Made by a program: the position numbers and the translations under genes. Below are positions 5,969 through 11,927 of a DNA stretch of 13,388 nt, in pieces. The stretch comes from M3007 sp044347755 (GTDB taxonomy: Bacteria; Bacteroidota; Bacteroidia; Chitinophagales; Saprospiraceae). Where the stretch lies: the NCBI GenBank assembly GCA_044347755.1, contig JBIKUE010000122.1, positions 1 through 13,388 of the forward strand. Direction: 5' to 3'. Under the pieces are notes generated by a model. It was given only the letters and a program-made list of their open reading frames with translations. It searched no databases and was not told where the DNA came from. Each line of letters opens with the position of its first letter. Positions within the stretch are counted from its first letter, which is position 1.

Positions 5969-6790
5969 TTACTGCAAATGAAACCTCAATGGCAGGGTAA
6001 ACTTCACTTTTACCGGTTTGCCATTGTGTTCACCGGGTGTCCAAGGTGGCATTGATTTTACCACCCTTACGGCTTCCTGGCCCAGGCTGGCCCCACCGAC
6101 AGGCGTTTTAACTACCTGAATATCCTGGATGGCGCCGTTTTTAGCCACCACAAATTGCAGTACCACCGGACCTTCAACACCGGTTTCCCTTGCTTGCTCC
6201 GGATAATTCATGTTTTTGGCTATCCAGCGGAACATTTCAGCATCCCCTCCGGGAAATGCAGGCATTCTGCTTACTTCAAAAGACTCCACAGGTTCATCTT
6301 CCGGAACTACAGGCACTTCCACAACCGCCGAACCATTGCCGGGTGGATCCAGGGATGGCGGAGCATCATCAGGCCCTTCCACTGTCTGTGCGCCTATGTC
6401 CCGGCCATCGTCCAGAACGCTTTGCACATCCGGCGCAGGGGTTTCATCTACTTCATGATCCGGCGCTACCACCGGAGGTTTGTAGGCTACAGACGCCTTC
6501 GGGGGAGGAGTCGCTTTTATGGTGGGGGGTGGGGCTATTTCAACGCTCGTTGTAACCCATTCTTTATCTGATGGTTCTCCCTGCACTTCGTCTGGCACTA
6601 AATTGGCAAAAGCAGCCAGTATTTTGGGACTCAGCATCAGCAAAGCCATCAGTAACAAACCCATGCCAAGGGCTTTCAACAGGTTGTTGGGGTATTCCCG
6701 GCGCAGCTGGTAAGCGCCATAGGCTTTGTTGCGGTTGGCAAATACGATGTCCAGCATGTCGCGTTGCGACACGAATTCTTGCTTGTTCAT
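5969..6790 (-). CDS. tonB: TonB family energy-transducing protein (second unit)
   Basis: A 273-residue TonB protein that would carry energy from an ExbB/ExbD motor in the inner membrane to outer-membrane receptors. The N-terminus QRDMLDIVFANRNKAYGAYQ is the cytoplasmic block seen in Bacteroidota TonBs, followed by a membrane helix at about 40-63. A proline-rich periplasmic spacer (about 85-175, with APPPTIKATPPPK and PPVVAP) leads to the TonB C-terminal domain at about 177-273: MPAFPGGDAEMFRWIAKNMNYPE, GVEGPVVLQFVVAKNG, and the closing VKVKFTLPLRF. The ATG at 6790 starts 28 bases after the exbD stop, so the two are translationally close. It is paralogous to the tonB at 7579-8412 (same N-terminal block and C-terminal signature) but has a shorter, more mixed proline spacer and lacks the paralog's GGGCG segment. 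A receptor-specific role is likely but unproven. Confidence 0.92.
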   Translation of the reverse strand: MNKQEFVSQRDMLDIVFANRNKAYGAYQLRREYPNNLLKALGMGLLLMALLMLSPKILAAFANLVPDEVQGEPSDKEWVTTSVEIAPPPTIKATPPPKASVAYKPPVVAPDHEVDETPAPDVQSVLDDGRDIGAQTVEGPDDAPPSLDPPGNGSAVVEVPVVPEDEPVESFEVSRMPAFPGGDAEMFRWIAKNMNYPEQARETGVEGPVVLQFVVAKNGAIQDIQVVKTPVGGASLGQEAVRVVKSMPPWTPGEHNGKPVKVKFTLPLRFHLQ

Positions 6791-6818
6791 GATGTAAAAA
6801 TGAGGATGAAAAACTTCG

Positions 6819-7370
6819 TTACAATCCCATGGAGGCCATAGTAGCCTGTTCCGTAGACGTCAGGTCGACAATACAGTAGTATCGTACGCCGCAGATCGCC
6901 ATTTCATCCAGTGCGTCCACCAGATTTTTGTAGCAGGATTGCGGACCGGGTTTGAGGATCACGTTGAGGTACGAACCTTTGGTTAAAGCGCCGGTTTTGG
7001 CATCCAGATAGGTTTGCTGGCCAAACAATTCGGCAACCTTGGCTTTTTTGTCCAGGATTACCTTGCGGAGTCCGTCTGCACTGTAGTCGGTGGAGTCCAG
7101 CTCCGTCATATCCAGCCCTTCGTAACTGAGCACCTGATTCCGGTCGCCCAGCAGGAGGGTCAGCACTTTGGAGGCTTTGAGGGGTTCCGGCACCCCCTTG
7201 GTATCAGGCATGGCCAGTGCCATCATATTGGGTCGGGAGAGTGCCGTGGTGAGCATAAAAAAGGTAATGAGCAGAAACCCGAGATCCACCATTGGGGTAA
7301 AATCCATTCGGGTGTTCATGCGGCCCCGGCGTTTGGAAGGGCCTCGCGGGAGATTCAGAAAGTCTGCCAT
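6819..7370 (-). CDS. exbD: ExbD/TolR family biopolymer transport protein (second unit)
   Basis: A 183-residue ExbD: a short cytoplasmic N-terminus, one membrane helix and a periplasmic domain. RMDFTPMVDLGFLLITFFML (21-40) is the membrane segment, with Asp29 equivalent to the proton-carrying Asp25 of E. coli ExbD. The periplasmic part ends in YKNLVDALDEMAICGVRYYCIVD (147-169). I chose the ATG at 7368-7370 (MADF); another two codons upstream (7376) adds only Met-Leu. It closely resembles the exbD at 8463-9095, including the shared LVDALDEMAIC, but has three periplasmic cysteines (146, 160, 166) where the paralog has one. A terminator lies upstream, so it needs its own promoter in 7377-7510. That gap is very A/T-rich and contains an exact TAnnTTTG match (7504-7511, minus) overlapping the terminator tail. 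No exbB precedes it, so its motor partner must be the single ExbB here or one elsewhere. Confidence 0.92.
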   Translation of the reverse strand: MADFLNLPRGPSKRRGRMNTRMDFTPMVDLGFLLITFFMLTTALSRPNMMALAMPDTKGVPEPLKASKVLTLLLGDRNQVLSYEGLDMTELDSTDYSADGLRKVILDKKAKVAELFGQQTYLDAKTGALTKGSYLNVILKPGPQSCYKNLVDALDEMAICGVRYYCIVDLTSTEQATMASMGL

Positions 7371-7510
7371 AAGCATTAAATTTATGGGTGATTGTTATAC
7401 AGATAGATGCGGACAAATATTTTTTTGGCGTACGCAATGGAAGATTTTTTGAAAAATTATTTTTAGATATATCAGCATAAAAAACTTAAAAAATACACAA
7501 ATTCAAAATT

Positions 7511-7549
7511 AAAAAAAGCGGCACCCCGAAACCCGGGATACCGCTTTTT
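7511..7549 (-). terminator. Intrinsic terminator of the exbB-exbD-exbD-tonB operon
   Basis: AAAAAGCGG (7513-7521) pairs with CCGCTTTTT (7541-7549), with additional CCC/GGG pairing inside (7525-7527 with 7535-7537). On the minus strand the stem is followed by a run of seven U residues, beginning about 30 bases after the tonB stop. The plus strand also ends in five U residues, but no plus-strand gene needs it. It marks the boundary between the main operon and the second exbD-tonB unit. Confidence 0.9.
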
Positions 7550-7578
7550 ATACTTACAGACTCCTCACCGGAGTACTG

Positions 7579-8412
7579 CTACTCGAGCTTGAATTTGAAC
7601 GGAAGCGTGTAGCGCACCTTTACGGGGTGGCCGTTTGCTTCGCCCGGGCTCCACTTCGGCATTTTTTCTACCGTTGTTTTAACCGCTTTACCGCAACCGC
7701 CGCCTGGGTCTTTCATGATGGTTACATCTTTGATGCTGCCATCTTTACCTACTACGAAGGATACAACAGCCTGGCCGGAGATACCGGCTTCTTTGGCCAT
7801 TTCCGGGTATTCTACGTTTTTCGCCAGCCATTTGTACATTTCCTGCTGACCGCCCGGGAAAGAAGGTTCCTTTTGGATGTCGAACATCTCGTAGGTTTTT
7901 TCTTCCACTTTAGGCGCTTCGATCACAGGGTCGAGGCTTGGCGCTTCGTCTACGCTTGGGGGAGCTTCATCGTTCCCTTTTTTGTCTTCGGTGCCGATAT
8001 CCTCTTTTTTATCGAGGATTTCATCCACTGCCTTTTGCTCTTCTTCCTGAACCTCTTCGTCCTTCTTGATCACAGGAGGAACGAATTTCACCGTAGAGCG
8101 CGTTGGCGGTGGCGGTGTGGGAGGAGGAGGAGGAGGTGGTGGAGGTGGGTTGTTCGGGTCAATATCCGGTGGTGGGCCGAGTTCTGCAACCACATCTACC
8201 GGCTTTTCCTTCGGAATCAAATCGCCTACCGCCTGCATGATGATGGGTGCAGCAAAGACGACCACTACCAGACCAATTGCCAGCAGAAAAGCTCTTGTGA
8301 GATACTTGGGGTATTCACGACGAAGCTTGTACGCTCCATAAGCCTTGTTGCGGTTGGCAAATATGATATCCAGCATATCCCGATAGACGGTTGCGCTTTT
8401 TTCTTCTGCCAT
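7579..8412 (-). CDS. tonB: TonB family energy-transducing protein (main operon)
   Basis: A 277-residue TonB, last gene of the main operon, starting 50 bases after the preceding exbD stop. YRDMLDIIFANRNKAYGAYK (10-29) is the cytoplasmic block; the membrane helix is about 41-62. The periplasmic spacer begins with ten consecutive prolines (89-98), then Thr and four more prolines (100-103). A charged Glu/Lys-rich stretch (about 116-148, KKDEEVQEEEQKAVDEILDK) follows, and then the TonB C-terminal domain at about 183-277 (PSFPGGQQEMYKWLAKNVEYPE, VVGKDGSIKDV, closing VKVRYTLPFKFKLE). The proline run could act as a rigid rod crossing the periplasm, and it would be expected to need EF-P for translation (established for polyproline in general; inferred here). 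The Cys in GGGCGKAV (about 237-244) has no counterpart in the second tonB. An intrinsic terminator follows the stop closely. Confidence 0.94.
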   Translation of the reverse strand: MAEEKSATVYRDMLDIIFANRNKAYGAYKLRREYPKYLTRAFLLAIGLVVVVFAAPIIMQAVGDLIPKEKPVDVVAELGPPPDIDPNNPPPPPPPPPPTPPPPTRSTVKFVPPVIKKDEEVQEEEQKAVDEILDKKEDIGTEDKKGNDEAPPSVDEAPSLDPVIEAPKVEEKTYEMFDIQKEPSFPGGQQEMYKWLAKNVEYPEMAKEAGISGQAVVSFVVGKDGSIKDVTIMKDPGGGCGKAVKTTVEKMPKWSPGEANGHPVKVRYTLPFKFKLE

Positions 8413-8462
8413 AGTTTTTAAATTTTTATTCCTTTTAAAATTTGACGTTCAGGAGGTTGCGC

Positions 8463-9095
8463 TTATTTGGTTGCGGCTTCCACTTGTTCGTCCACATTGA
8501 ATTTAAGGCCGCTTGCAGGATCCTTGATGAACTTCTCTTCAAGTTCGGAAACATCCAGGATCACATAGTAACGCACTTTGCAGATAGCCATTTCATCCAA
8601 TGCATCCACGAGGTTTTTGTAACGGGAATCCTTGGTGGGCTTGATCAGTACGTTGATATAAGAACCATCGGTGCGTTCTTCTTCAACACCTTCTTTGTTC
8701 TTCTTTTTAAACGTTTCTGTGCCGAACTGGGTTTTAACCTTGTCCATTTTATTCAGGATTACTGTCCTCAAACCTTCTGCCGAAAAGTCGGTGGAGTCGA
8801 GTTTTGCGTCGGTAATACCTTCATAATAATAGACCTTGTCATTGCCACCCAGCAAGAGCGTAAGCACCTTGGACTCCTTAACAGGTTCCACGTCTTCTTT
8901 TTTGATGTCCTTTTCAGGCATCACAAGCGCCATAATATTGGGCTTTGCCAGAGTCGTGGTGAGCATGAAAAAGGTAATGAGCAAGAAACCAAGGTCCACC
9001 ATCGGCGTGAAGTCGATACGCGTGGACATTTTTTTCGAGCGAACCTTACCACCTTTCTTATGACCACCACCACCGTCTTGTGCTATTTCAGCCAT
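8463..9095 (-). CDS. exbD: ExbD/TolR family biopolymer transport protein (main operon, long form)
   Basis: A 210-residue ExbD. After a Gly/Lys-rich cytoplasmic tail (GGGGHKKGGKVRSKKMSTR), RIDFTPMVDLGFLLITFFML (26-45) forms the single membrane helix with the essential Asp at 34. The periplasmic domain has the segment YKNLVDALDEMAICKVRYYV (159-178). A charged insertion KKKNKEGVEEER (130-141) and an extended C-terminus after about 185 distinguish it from the second-unit copy. It is the third gene of the main operon, with an 88-bp gap from the preceding exbD and a 50-bp gap to tonB. Its close similarity to the exbD at 6819-7370, and the same exbD-tonB order in both units, support a module duplication. 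The start at 9095 is the only plausible one. Confidence 0.93.
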   Translation of the reverse strand: MAEIAQDGGGGHKKGGKVRSKKMSTRIDFTPMVDLGFLLITFFMLTTTLAKPNIMALVMPEKDIKKEDVEPVKESKVLTLLLGGNDKVYYYEGITDAKLDSTDFSAEGLRTVILNKMDKVKTQFGTETFKKKNKEGVEEERTDGSYINVLIKPTKDSRYKNLVDALDEMAICKVRYYVILDVSELEEKFIKDPASGLKFNVDEQVEAATK

Positions 9096-9145
9096 GTCGC
9101 TGTTGCTTTTTTGTTGTTAAAAATAAGTTTTTGCTGTGCCTTGAT

Positions 9146-9165
9146 CTTGCTCCGGTTGGGGCAAG
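9146..9165 (-). promoter_or_regulatory. Intercistronic hairpin between the two main-operon exbD genes
   Basis: CTTGCTCC (9146-9153) pairs with GGGGCAAG (9158-9165) with a 4-base loop and one G-T wobble. No U-tract follows on the minus strand, so it is unlikely to be a full terminator. An mRNA stability or attenuation role between cistrons is inferred. Confidence 0.45.
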
Positions 9166-9183
9166 GGCAGTCGCGCGAACCAA

Positions 9184-9828
9184 TTACTCTTTCTTCGCAG
9201 CACCTTCCATACTGGTGATCAGGTTGAACTTGTTCACGTTGATATCCGTGAGCGTGTTGATCACCTTTTGCACCGCCGGATAAGGGGTGGTTTGGTCGGC
9301 TTTTACGATCATGACATATTCATCTTTCACTTTGCCTTCCTGCTTCATGCGGAATTGCGCCAGGCGGGCATTGTGAATCCAGTCGGCCAGTTCACTTTTA
9401 TTGATATCTGCTGTATCAATCGGGATGCCGGACGATGGGTAGGTATTGCGATCTGCGGGGGACAGGTCGAGGTATTTTCTCAACTCTGCACGCGGAACGC
9501 CGAAACTGCCCAGATTGGCGAACTTCATTTTTTGCTGATCGTTCAATCCCAGCTGAAAGCGACTGTTGATGTCGTCAATCAAGCTCAGGCGGGTATGTTG
9601 ACCAGCCATATCCATGAAGACCTTCCCGTCCTTGTTCACCATAATGGTGAGCGTACCGGCATCGGGCAGTTTGGTTTCAGAGATAGACGAAGGCGTATCG
9701 ATCACCACGGTTTCCTGCGGCTTTGCTTTAGCGGTAAGCATAAAGAAAGTCAACAACAGAAAAGCCACGTCGCACATGGCCGTCATGTCGATCGAGGGCG
9801 CACTTCGTTTCGGCTTATTCTTTGGCAT
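9184..9828 (-). CDS. exbD: ExbD/TolR family biopolymer transport protein (main operon, first exbD)
   Basis: A 214-residue ExbD of a different subtype from the other two. It has a very short basic N-terminus (MPKNKPKRSAPSIDM), then MTAMCDVAFLLLTFFMLTAK (15-34) with the conserved membrane Asp at 20. The periplasmic domain closes with YVMIVKADQTTPYPAVQKVI (171-190), the ordinary ExbD ending. Between about 100 and 165 it has an additional stretch (PRAELRKYLDLSPADRN, then DINKSELADWIHNA). It follows exbB by 76 bases and precedes a long-form exbD. Two different ExbDs behind one ExbB is a known Bacteroidota arrangement; the two may form a mixed dimer in the ExbB pore, or serve different partners (inference). 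Confidence 0.93.
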   Translation of the reverse strand: MPKNKPKRSAPSIDMTAMCDVAFLLLTFFMLTAKAKPQETVVIDTPSSISETKLPDAGTLTIMVNKDGKVFMDMAGQHTRLSLIDDINSRFQLGLNDQQKMKFANLGSFGVPRAELRKYLDLSPADRNTYPSSGIPIDTADINKSELADWIHNARLAQFRMKQEGKVKDEYVMIVKADQTTPYPAVQKVINTLTDINVNKFNLITSMEGAAKKE

Positions 9829-9864
9829 ATCTTTTTAGTTATGAGTTTGAAAGTTAAATGATTT

Positions 9865-9887
9865 GGGCCGGTTTTGGAGCCGTGCCC
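9865..9887 (-). promoter_or_regulatory. Intercistronic hairpin between exbB and exbD
   Basis: GGGC-CGG (9865-9871) pairs with CCG-GCCC (9880-9882 and 9884-9887), with a single bulged T at 9883 and an 8-base loop. There is no U-tract on the minus strand. Its place just after exbB would suit partial attenuation or 3'-end protection, making more ExbB than ExbD, as the motor stoichiometry requires. This role is inferred. Confidence 0.45.
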
Positions 9888-9904
9888 CACTTACTCATTC
9901 CTAA

Positions 9905-10729
9905 TTAGTGTCCTTTTGCCGCATAAGTTTGAGTCAGGCTGTAACCTGCCTCATCGATGCGGTATGTCATGGCGTCAATTCTGGCCGTAAAGAAGTTATA
10001 GGCGACGATAGCGATGGCTGATGTTCCGATACCAAGGGCTGTATTGATAAGTGCCTCGGAAATACCTGTTGCCAGAGCTGTTGAATCCGGTGCGCCTGCG
10101 TTTGCAAGAGCTGCGAACGAACGAATCATACCCAATACCGTACCGAAAAGGCCCAACAGAGTAGCGATGGAGGCTACAGTAGCGAGGATATTCAGGTTAC
10201 GTTCCAGCATCGGGAGTTCGAGCGTGGTTGCTTCTTCTACTTCTTTTTGGATAGCAATCACTTTTTCATCTTTCTCCATGCCTGTGATTTTTTCCATTTC
10301 AGCGTATTTGTGCAGACCAGCACGAACTACGTTGGCAACGGCACCCTTCTGCTTATCGCAAGCAGCAACTGCGCCATTGATGTCTCCACGATCCAGGAAA
10401 CCTTTGATACCGCGCACAAATACATCAACATTACCTGCACCGTTTGCTTTACCCAGGGTAATGAAACGCTCAATGATAAACACAATTACCGTGAAGAACG
10501 AAGTGAGAAGCAGCGGCACTACAAAGCCCCCCTTGTAAATCGTTCCGAAGTAGTCGCCGGGTAGCGGATCTTTGGAATTGTCATTGTCAATGAAGTGGTG
10601 GTTTGCACCGAACACGAATTTCCAAATACAGTAAGAAACTACATACAACAAGATGATGATCAGGAATGGGAGCATAGCGCCCATGTTGTTACCTTGTTGT
10701 TTTACCTGAGTGGTTTTTGCTGCTGACAT
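9905..10729 (-). CDS. exbB: MotA/TolQ/ExbB proton channel family protein
   Basis: A 274-residue inner-membrane protein that with ExbD forms the proton-driven motor energising TonB. Membrane helices are visible at about 18-40 (MLPFLIIILLYVVSYCIWKF), 68-88 (VVPLLLTSFFTVIVFIIER), 180-202 (NILATVASIATLLGLFGTVLG) and 226-248. The last two with GLFGTVLGMIRSF are the family core. The first helix is an extra N-terminal one, as usual in Bacteroidota ExbB. The cytoplasmic part (about 95-175) holds DRGDINGAVAACDKQKGAVA and an acidic/charged helix. It is the first gene of the operon and the only exbB in the window, so it is the candidate partner for all three ExbDs. The ATG at 10729 is the only good start. 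A weak promoter candidate lies about 120-155 bases upstream. Confidence 0.95.
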   Translation of the reverse strand: MSAAKTTQVKQQGNNMGAMLPFLIIILLYVVSYCIWKFVFGANHHFIDNDNSKDPLPGDYFGTIYKGGFVVPLLLTSFFTVIVFIIERFITLGKANGAGNVDVFVRGIKGFLDRGDINGAVAACDKQKGAVANVVRAGLHKYAEMEKITGMEKDEKVIAIQKEVEEATTLELPMLERNLNILATVASIATLLGLFGTVLGMIRSFAALANAGAPDSTALATGISEALINTALGIGTSAIAIVAYNFFTARIDAMTYRIDEAGYSLTQTYAAKGH

Positions 10730-11216
10730 GCTGCTTTAATTTTGTGAATGAATGATTTAAGTTTTGACATCCCACGCTCCTGGAGCAGCGAAATCACGCA
10801 TGGTTTTCAAGTTATTAGAAAGTTGTTAGCACATTCTAACCTATAGATGCAAGGTTTAAAAAAAATGGTGTGCGGCTTCCAAAAAAACTTTGAACCTGCG
10901 GTGAAATCCGTTGTCCCTGAGCCAAAGGCGAATTTTCGAGGGGTGAAAATAGTGTAAGGAGTACAATTACAACCAAGACAAAGTAAAAATTCCTTGACGA
11001 AATGTGTGAACTGACCCTTTTTTGCTTTGAAATGCCTCTTTTTTGCCAAAGAATTCGCTATTATTTTCATGGATCCCGTTTCAAAATCCTGAAAACGGAG
11101 ATGTAACGCTCTAAAAAAATTGACATAAACTAAATATGACTATTTATTTTTCAGCAAGATTCGGGAGGCAACAAGGGGACATTTCTGAACATTAGCGACT
11201 TTGTTAAAACATTGTA
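10730..11216. other. Long intergenic region upstream of the exbB operon
   Basis: This 487-bp gap between the dgkA stop and the exbB start holds no convincing gene. An 87-codon open frame on the minus strand (10807-11070) has a composition unlike a protein and no recognisable motif. A small hairpin CCGTTT (11076-11081) with AAACGG (11093-11098) could close the dgkA transcript, but no U-run follows. The region is A/T-rich and presumably carries the regulatory sequence of the operon. I see no Fur-box-like palindrome that I would defend. Confidence 0.6.
10850..10883 (-). promoter_or_regulatory. Weak promoter candidate for the exbB operon
   Basis: On the minus strand TTTG (10880-10883) is followed after 21 bases by TAAACCTTG (10850-10858), one insertion and one mismatch away from the Bacteroidota TAnnTTTG box. 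It would give a leader of roughly 110 bases before the exbB ATG. No exact match to the consensus exists in this gap, so this is only a best guess. Confidence 0.25.
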
Positions 11217-11579
11217 TTATAGCCATTTCCACACCTTCGGCAAAAATATCATTACTCCAGCCACCACTGCACCGATTGCAGCAATCAATACTGCCCCTGC
11301 AGCTATGTCTTTTACTTTTCCCGCCAACGGATTGTATTCGGGCGAAACCAAATCGGTAAGATATTCTATAGCTGTATTGACAGCTTCCAGACAAATCACC
11401 AGGCTTATGAAACCTACCAGAATCAACCACTCCTGGCTGCTGATGTCGAACCACAAACCCAGAAAAATGACAACCAGTGCGGCCATCAGATGTATTCTGG
11501 CGTTGGGTTGGCTGGCTACCAATACCCTGATACCTTTTAAGGCATATCGAAAACTGGACATTCGGCTATGAATAGACAT
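11217..11579 (-). CDS. dgkA: Diacylglycerol kinase / undecaprenol kinase family protein (DgkA)
   Basis: A 120-residue small integral membrane kinase with three helices (about 30-45, 51-70, 93-114). It phosphorylates diacylglycerol or undecaprenol with ATP, feeding lipid recycling or the lipid carrier pool. The catalytic signature is E65-A-V-N68-T-A-I-E72-x3-D76, followed by K90-D91. The spacing matches E. coli Glu69, Asn72, Glu76, Asp80, Lys94 and Asp95. Residue signature alone does not separate the diacylglycerol from the undecaprenol activity. The start at 11579 is only about 12 bases from the predicted transcription start set by the TACCTTTG box at 11599-11606. An ATG at 11561 (MSSFRY) would give a 30-base leader and is a serious alternative. 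It is followed by the long exbB intergenic gap and looks monocistronic. Confidence 0.9.
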   Translation of the reverse strand: MSIHSRMSSFRYALKGIRVLVASQPNARIHLMAALVVIFLGLWFDISSQEWLILVGFISLVICLEAVNTAIEYLTDLVSPEYNPLAGKVKDIAAGAVLIAAIGAVVAGVMIFLPKVWKWL

Positions 11580-11598
11580 CTGGATATAACGGTTCGAA

Positions 11599-11606
11599 CA
11601 AAGGTA
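11599..11606 (-). promoter_or_regulatory. Promoter -7 box (TACCTTTG) of dgkA
   Basis: The minus strand reads TACCTTTG, an exact match to the Bacteroidota consensus TAnnTTTG, 19 bases before the first dgkA start codon. No clear -33 TTTG lies at the usual distance. Transcription would begin about 7 bases downstream, giving a very short leader. Confidence 0.6.
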
Positions 11607-11665
11607 AATCGCAGGATCGAAAATTTATCCTTTGTAAAATGCTAGAAATTAAACCGTCTTGTACT

Positions 11666-11673
11666 TACCTTTG
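11666..11673 (+). promoter_or_regulatory. Promoter -7 box (TACCTTTG) of tRNA-Ser
   Basis: The plus strand reads TACCTTTG, again an exact TAnnTTTG match, 58 bases before the mature tRNA 5' end. A -33-like TTTG exists at 11631-11634 but is farther away (31 bases) than usual. It points away from the identical box on the opposite strand about 60 bp away. Confidence 0.6.
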
Positions 11674-11731
11674 CGGCCCGATCCGCCATTAGCCCAAAAC
11701 AACGGGGATAAATGGTGAAAAGTGACTTCCT

Positions 11732-11822
11732 GGAGAGATGTCCGAGTGGTCGAAGGAGCACGCCTGGAAAGTGTGTATACGCCAAAAGCGTATCCAGGGT
11801 TCGAATCCCTGTCTCTCCGCCA
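11732..11822 (+). tRNA. tRNA-Ser, anticodon GGA
   Basis: The acceptor stem GGAGAGA (11732-11738) pairs with TCTCTCC (11812-11818). The anticodon stem CACGC/GTGTG encloses the loop CTGGAAA, with anticodon GGA at 11766-11768, reading UCC and UCU serine codons. The long variable arm (ATACGC/GCGTAT) marks a class II tRNA, as serine requires, and the T arm is CAGGG-TTCGAAT-CCCTG. The discriminator is G11819 and the CCA end (11820-11822) is encoded. A terminator follows about 30 bases later. Confidence 0.97.
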
Positions 11823-11850
11823 ATTTTTAATTCTTGGCTGCAAGATTACA

Positions 11851-11885
11851 AAAAGCCATCTTCGAATATGTCGGAGATGGCTTTT
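11851..11885. terminator. Bidirectional intrinsic terminator between tRNA-Ser and the EEP gene
   Basis: AAAAGCCATCTTCG (11851-11864) pairs with CGGAGATGGCTTTT (11872-11885) over 14 positions, with one wobble and a 7-base loop. On the minus strand the stem ends in a run of U residues; on the plus strand four U residues and then CCATTTTTG follow. It lies between two convergent units, 29 bases after the tRNA and 42 bases after the endonuclease-family stop, and can serve both. Confidence 0.85.
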
Positions 11886-11927
11886 CCATTTTTGAAAACC
11901 ATCTTTTGGGTTTCAGGATAGATGCGC

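Noticed and set aside
7627..8421. 264-codon plus-strand frame opposite tonB
   Set aside because: It is antisense to the TonB coding sequence; its aromatic and Arg-rich composition is that of a shadow frame.
8442..9218. 258-codon plus-strand frame opposite exbD
   Set aside because: It is antisense to a clear ExbD, rich in Phe and Cys, with no known domain.
5969..10729. Possibility that the exbB-exbD genes are tolQ-tolR of a Tol-Pal system
   Set aside because: No tolA, tolB or pal is present; two genuine TonB C-terminal domains are encoded in the same units.
10807..11070. 87-codon minus-strand open frame in the exbB upstream gap
   Set aside because: Composition is low-complexity Lys/Phe-rich, without motif or signal, and its frame would overlap the expected promoter of the operon.
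11120..11148. TTGACA followed 17 bp later by TTTATT, resembling a sigma-70 promoter on the plus strand
   Set aside because: There is no plus-strand gene to serve, the -10 match is poor, and Bacteroidota use a different consensus.
11649..11921. Short open frames across tRNA-Ser on both strands
   Set aside because: They translate the tRNA and its terminator; the RNA gene explains the sequence.
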